Under the pieces are notes generated by a model that worked only from the letters and a program-made list of their open reading frames with translations, had not been told where the DNA came from and searched no databases. 64,000 nt of DNA. Source: Mediterraneibacter massiliensis (GTDB lineage Bacteria; Bacillota; Clostridia; Lachnospirales; Lachnospiraceae). Positions 60,666 through 64,000 of this stretch are shown piece after piece. The stretch covers positions 620,001-684,000 of the forward strand of contig NZ_LN913000.1 of NCBI RefSeq assembly GCF_001487105.1, given 5' to 3'. Each line of letters begins with the position of its first letter. The first letter of the stretch is position 1. A program made the position numbers and the translations under genes.

Positions 60666-61313
60666 ATGAAAAAATTTGGTAAAATGGCAGGAAAAGCCTT
60701 GATATTCTGTGCTGTAATGATGTTGCTTTGTTCCTTTGCTTACCCGCTGGCTCTTACAGGAGCCAGCCAGCTGGCAATGAAAGAAAAGGCAAATGGAAAC
60801 CTGATTGATAAAGAGGGAAATCCTACGACGGACAGTAAAGAAGCGGTGGGTTCTGCTTTGGTAGGACAGGAATTTACAGAAGATTATTATTTTCAGGGAA
60901 GACCATCTGCAGTAGGATACAATAATTATACAGAGGAAGAATTGAAAAATGGTGAATACAGTGGTGTTTCTTCTGGCAGCTATAATTATGGGAACTCCAA
61001 TCCGGAGTTGGAAAAGAGAATCCAAAAAGATTTGGATGAGTTTTTAGAGAAACACCCGGGAGTGAAAGCAGAAGATGTGCCGTCTGATCTGCTTACTGCC
61101 TCCGGTTCAGGATTAGATCCTCACATTTCACCGAAAGCAGCTGAAATCCAGATTCCGTATGTGGCAGAGAATTCAGGGTTATCAGAAGAAGAAGTGACAG
61201 AGATTGTAGAAGAGAACACGGAACATAAGGTACTTGGAATTTTTGGCGAGGAACGAGTTAATGTGCTAAAATGTAATCTGGCGGTTGCCAATGCTATGGG
61301 AATATTAGAGTAG
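60666..61313 (+). CDS. kdpC: KdpC, periplasm-facing chaperone-like subunit
   Basis: A 215-aa protein with one N-terminal helix (ALIFCAVMMLLCSFAYPLALTGASQ) and a soluble extracellular part. KdpC signatures are visible: YFQGRPSAVGYNNYT-like substrate region (FQGRPSA), SGSGLDPHISPKAAEIQIPYVA and the final VNVLKCNLAVA. Somewhat longer than many KdpC proteins, due to an insertion near residues 90-130. It assists ATP binding in KdpB. AGGAGG precedes the start. Confidence 0.93.
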   Translation: MKKFGKMAGKALIFCAVMMLLCSFAYPLALTGASQLAMKEKANGNLIDKEGNPTTDSKEAVGSALVGQEFTEDYYFQGRPSAVGYNNYTEEELKNGEYSGVSSGSYNYGNSNPELEKRIQKDLDEFLEKHPGVKAEDVPSDLLTASGSGLDPHISPKAAEIQIPYVAENSGLSEEEVTEIVEENTEHKVLGIFGEERVNVLKCNLAVANAMGILE

Positions 61314-61320
61314 GATATTT

Positions 61321-63330
61321 ATGGAAACGAAAGAATATGAAAGACCGGATTCGCAGCAGATTCTTCGGAGAATTCAGCTGGAAGAAGAGGAAAAACTGAA
61401 AAAGACAAAAGGAAAACTGAAGATTTTTTTAGGATATGCAGCAGGATCTGGAAAAACGTATGCGATGCTGACGGCAGCACACGAAGCAAAGAAACATAAG
61501 ATTGATGTAGTAGCTGGATACATAGAGCCACATGACAGACCTGATACGCAGGCACTTGTGGAAGGCTTAGAAACGATAGCACCAATGGAAGTTGTGTATA
61601 AAGGGGTAAAACTTCGGGAATTTAATTTGGATGCAGCATTGAAACGAAATCCAAGATTGATCTTAGTAGATGAACTGGCTCATACCAATGTGAAAGGATG
61701 CCGAAATGAAAAGAGATACCAGGACGTAAAAGAACTTTTACGTGCTGGTATTGATGTATATACAACGATGAATGTTCAGCATTTAGAGAGCCTAAATGAT
61801 ATTGTAGGAAGTATTACACACATTAATGTGCGTGAAAGGGTGCCGGACAAAGTGTTTGATCATGCGGATCAGGTAGAGGTTATTGATATCGAACCGGAAG
61901 AATTGATCGAACGTATGAAAGAGGGAAAAATCTACGCACCGTCACAGGCGGAACGTGCCCTTGGGAATTTTTTTCGGAGGGAGAAGCTGGTAGCTTTGCG
62001 AGAGATTACACTGCGAAGAACTGCTGATCGAGTAAATCATATCGCAGAAGAAGAACGCTATGCGATGGGGGAGATGGACTATCACACAGGAGAACATGTT
62101 TTGGTTTGTATTTCACCTTCACCGTCTAATACAAAAGTAATTCGGACAGCTGCACGTCTTGCTTATGCCTTTCATGCAAAATTCACAGGAATTTATGTGG
62201 AAACGTCTCAGATGCAGGAAGCCGATGAAAAAACAAAATCTGTAGTAAAAAGCCACATGGATTTAGCGCGGGCATTAGGGGCAGATGTTGTGACTGTTTA
62301 TGGGAATGACATTGTGGACCAGGTTGTTGAATATGCCATTGTGGGAAATATATCAAAGATTGTTATGGGGCGTAGCAGAAAACAATGGATTTTCAGGAGA
62401 GGTCGTCTGGAAGTTTTGGAACAGTTGACCTATCGTGCTCCAAATATTGATGTGTATATTATTCCGGATATAAAAAATGCAGGATATTTTAGAGAAGGAA
62501 AAAAGAATAGAAAAAAAAGAGAAGAATCTAGCAGGACTGTTCTGAAAGAATTGGGAGAGATTACTGCAATCATGGCACTTAGTACTTTAGTTGCATATGT
62601 ATTTCAGTGGCTGCGACTTTCAGAATCTAATTTGATTATGGCTTACATTGTTGGTGTACTGTTATCTTCTTATGTGGCTGATAAAAAAATATATGCTCTG
62701 TATTCTGCCCTACTTAGCGTATTGTCTTTTAATTTCTTTTTTACAGAGCCGTATTTCAGCCTGAAAGCATATGATAGAGGTTCTCCGGTAACGTTTGTCA
62801 TGCTGTTTGCAGTGGGATTTTTTATGGCTTCAATGACCAGACAGCTAAAATCACAGACAAGGGAGAGTGCAAAGAAGGCATATCGAACGGAAATTTTGCT
62901 GGAAAACAGCAGAAAACTCAGACGTTGTAAATCGAAAGAAGAAGTCTGGAAGCAGGTAGCAACGCAGGTTGTAAAACTTTTAAATCTTTCTGTGATCATC
63001 TATCCGGTAGGAGAAAAAGGGAATTTAGAAGAGCCACTATTATTTCCAAAAAAAGATATGGAAATTTCAAACCTGAAAAAACTTATAAATGAAAAAGAAA
63101 AGGCAGTAGCACAGTGGGCTGTTTCCAACAGACACAGGGCAGGAACCTGTACTCATACCTTACCGGATGTAGATGCTATGTATTTGCCAATTCAATCCAC
63201 AGAAGAGGTAAAAGGTGTAATGGGAATTTTATTGGAAGAGAGACGGCCTGTGAAAGATTTTGAATATGGACTTTTAATTGCCATGTTGAATGAGACCGGA
63301 GTAAAACTACAGGATACCTTTTGTAAATGA
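61321..63330 (+). CDS. kdpD: KdpD-like sensor without histidine-kinase domain
   Basis: A 669-aa protein with KdpD N-terminal Walker A GYAAGSGKTYAML (residues 38-50), Walker B LILVDELAHTNVKG (near 118), a USP-like domain (HVLVCISPSPSNTKVIRTAARLAYAF and IVMGRSRKQW, about 258-385), four closely spaced helices of the DUF4118 module (about 415-510) and a GAF-like domain to the end. The HisKA phospho-acceptor helix and HATPase_c domain, normally about 230 more residues, are missing. The gene ends cleanly before a strong terminator and no kdpE follows, so this seems a settled form rather than a recent break. It might sense K+ or c-di-AMP (the USP domain binds it in some Firmicutes) and act without phosphotransfer. 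Confidence 0.85.
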   Translation: METKEYERPDSQQILRRIQLEEEEKLKKTKGKLKIFLGYAAGSGKTYAMLTAAHEAKKHKIDVVAGYIEPHDRPDTQALVEGLETIAPMEVVYKGVKLREFNLDAALKRNPRLILVDELAHTNVKGCRNEKRYQDVKELLRAGIDVYTTMNVQHLESLNDIVGSITHINVRERVPDKVFDHADQVEVIDIEPEELIERMKEGKIYAPSQAERALGNFFRREKLVALREITLRRTADRVNHIAEEERYAMGEMDYHTGEHVLVCISPSPSNTKVIRTAARLAYAFHAKFTGIYVETSQMQEADEKTKSVVKSHMDLARALGADVVTVYGNDIVDQVVEYAIVGNISKIVMGRSRKQWIFRRGRLEVLEQLTYRAPNIDVYIIPDIKNAGYFREGKKNRKKREESSRTVLKELGEITAIMALSTLVAYVFQWLRLSESNLIMAYIVGVLLSSYVADKKIYALYSALLSVLSFNFFFTEPYFSLKAYDRGSPVTFVMLFAVGFFMASMTRQLKSQTRESAKKAYRTEILLENSRKLRRCKSKEEVWKQVATQVVKLLNLSVIIYPVGEKGNLEEPLLFPKKDMEISNLKKLINEKEKAVAQWAVSNRHRAGTCTHTLPDVDAMYLPIQSTEEVKGVMGILLEERRPVKDFEYGLLIAMLNETGVKLQDTFCK

Positions 63331-63384
63331 TATGTCGGCAATAATAAAGAAAGATATTAAGCAATAGAGGATAAAAAATAATAG

Positions 63385-63425
63385 AGGACAAAGTAGAGAG
63401 AGGGAGTTCTACTTTGTCCTTTTTA
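63385..63425 (+). terminator. Terminator of the kdp operon
   Basis: A perfect 13-bp stem AGGACAAAGTAGA (63385-63397) with TCTACTTTGTCCT (63408-63420), followed by TTTTTA. The remaining bases up to 63677 are A/T-rich with no gene seen. Confidence 0.92.
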
Positions 63426-63677
63426 GGTGCCCGCCGAAACTGAAAAAAGGAGATATAAATTTAATCTCATTTTTGTTTTGAGTTTGAAATTTATATAGAA
63501 TTGTTCTACTGTTTGTGGTAAAATAATTGAAAAAATCAGACAATAAGATAAGCGGAAAAAACTAAAAAAAGTATATTTTGTCTATTTTATGTAAGAATTT
63601 TTGAAAACAGATCCTAATAATATCATAAAACAATGCCAGATAAAACATTATCAGGATGCATGACAGGAGGAGTGAAC

Positions 63678-64000
63678 ATGATGGAACTTATGAAATTAAC
63701 GGAAAGAGTATATTATTTACCGTATGATCCGGAAAAAGGAAGACCTCTGTTGGGATATATCGTAGGGCAGGATTATTCTATGGCAATCGATGCAGGGTAT
63801 TCACGGTCACATGTCAATGACTTTTATAATGCAATCCAGAAATGCGGATTTCGAAAACCGGATTTTACAGTACTTACCCATTGGCATTATGCCCATACTT
63901 TAGGTCTGCGAGCAATAAGTGGTGTTTCTGTTGCACATGAAAAAACAAATGCATATTTAAAAGAAGAGCAGAAAAAAGCAAAAAATGAGAATTATATTGA
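63678..64000 (+). CDS. Metallo-beta-lactamase-fold protein, 3' partial
   Basis: The frame begins at ATG 63678 (or 63681) after AGGAGGAG and runs past the end of the window. RVYYLPYDPEKGRPLLGYIVGQDYSMAIDAGYS is the usual MBL N-terminal sheet with the Asp turn, and TVLTHWHYAHTLGLR occupies the place of the metal motif HxHxDH. Here the Asp is Ala (HWHYAH), so one metal site should be altered. It could still bind one metal or another cofactor. The function cannot be deduced from 108 residues. Confidence 0.8.
   Translation, partial: MMELMKLTERVYYLPYDPEKGRPLLGYIVGQDYSMAIDAGYSRSHVNDFYNAIQKCGFRKPDFTVLTHWHYAHTLGLRAISGVSVAHEKTNAYLKEEQKKAKNENYI

Noticed and set aside
1-64000. CRISPR array, tRNA or rRNA genes
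   Set aside because: No regularly spaced repeats of suitable length, no cloverleaf-like segment ending in CCA with T-loop GTTCGA pattern, and no rRNA core sequences were noticed. Weak tRNAs could still be missed by eye.

Overview
The window reads as a Gram-positive, endospore-forming Firmicute of the Clostridia, most likely a gut Lachnospiraceae. The basis is the spoVAD/spoVAE germination genes at the left edge, strong AGGAGG-type ribosome binding sites, a class B sortase with a Cna-B adhesin, and a Tn1549-like conjugative element of the kind common in that family. The species cannot be told from the sequence alone.

Layout. (1) 1-8427, chromosome: the end of a spoVA locus, a Na/phosphate symporter, a zinc-ribbon/NfeD/SPFH membrane cluster and the phosphate operon pstS-pstC-pstA-pstB. 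This pstB stops abruptly just after its Walker B motif. (2) About 8428-46340, a Tn1549-type integrative conjugative element (ICE). It opens with a complete second pstB that appears to replace the broken one, followed by a regulator pair, a ParM-like partition gene, two DNA methyltransferases, an amidoligase/gamma-glutamylcyclotransferase pair (the amidoligase broken by one in-frame TAG), a giant adhesin with its sortase, an iteron-like repeat region, a three-gene ABC-3C conflict system, orphan antitoxin-like genes, a highly structured small RNA with its own promoter and terminator, an element-borne S-adenosylmethionine synthetase, a toprim protein, a candidate oriT, MobC and relaxase, and the type IV secretion block (PcfB, VirD4, pilin-like, VirB6-like, PrgI, VirB4, lysozyme/CHAP hydrolase). 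Only the last codons of a putative large serine recombinase remain at the right end, so the element looks immobilised or rearranged. (3) 46349-48959: two membrane proteins and a lipoprotein. (4) 49025-about 53080: a remnant of a small Tn916/Tn6218-like element (integrase cut before its second catalytic half, excisionase, MobT-like replication protein, XRE regulator, hairpin-rich origin-like region). (5) 53168-54912: an IS110-family (IS1111-like) insertion sequence with a long structured 3' non-coding part, a candidate bridge RNA. (6) 54943-63330: a 5'-truncated RsgI-like anti-sigma protein, then a kdp potassium-uptake operon (two small membrane peptides, kdpF, kdpA, kdpB, kdpC) ending in a KdpD that has sensor domains but no kinase domain. 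(7) The window closes in a metallo-beta-lactamase-fold gene with a substituted metal motif.

How it works together: pst genes import phosphate, and the element-borne pstB sits in register to complete the transporter. The ICE modules cover stabilisation (ParM), transfer (relaxosome, T4SS), attachment (adhesin/sortase), DNA modification with its own SAM supply, and host conflict (ABC-3C). I saw no tRNA, rRNA, CRISPR array or recognisable antibiotic-resistance gene. All functional calls come from reading motifs by eye; no database search was run.
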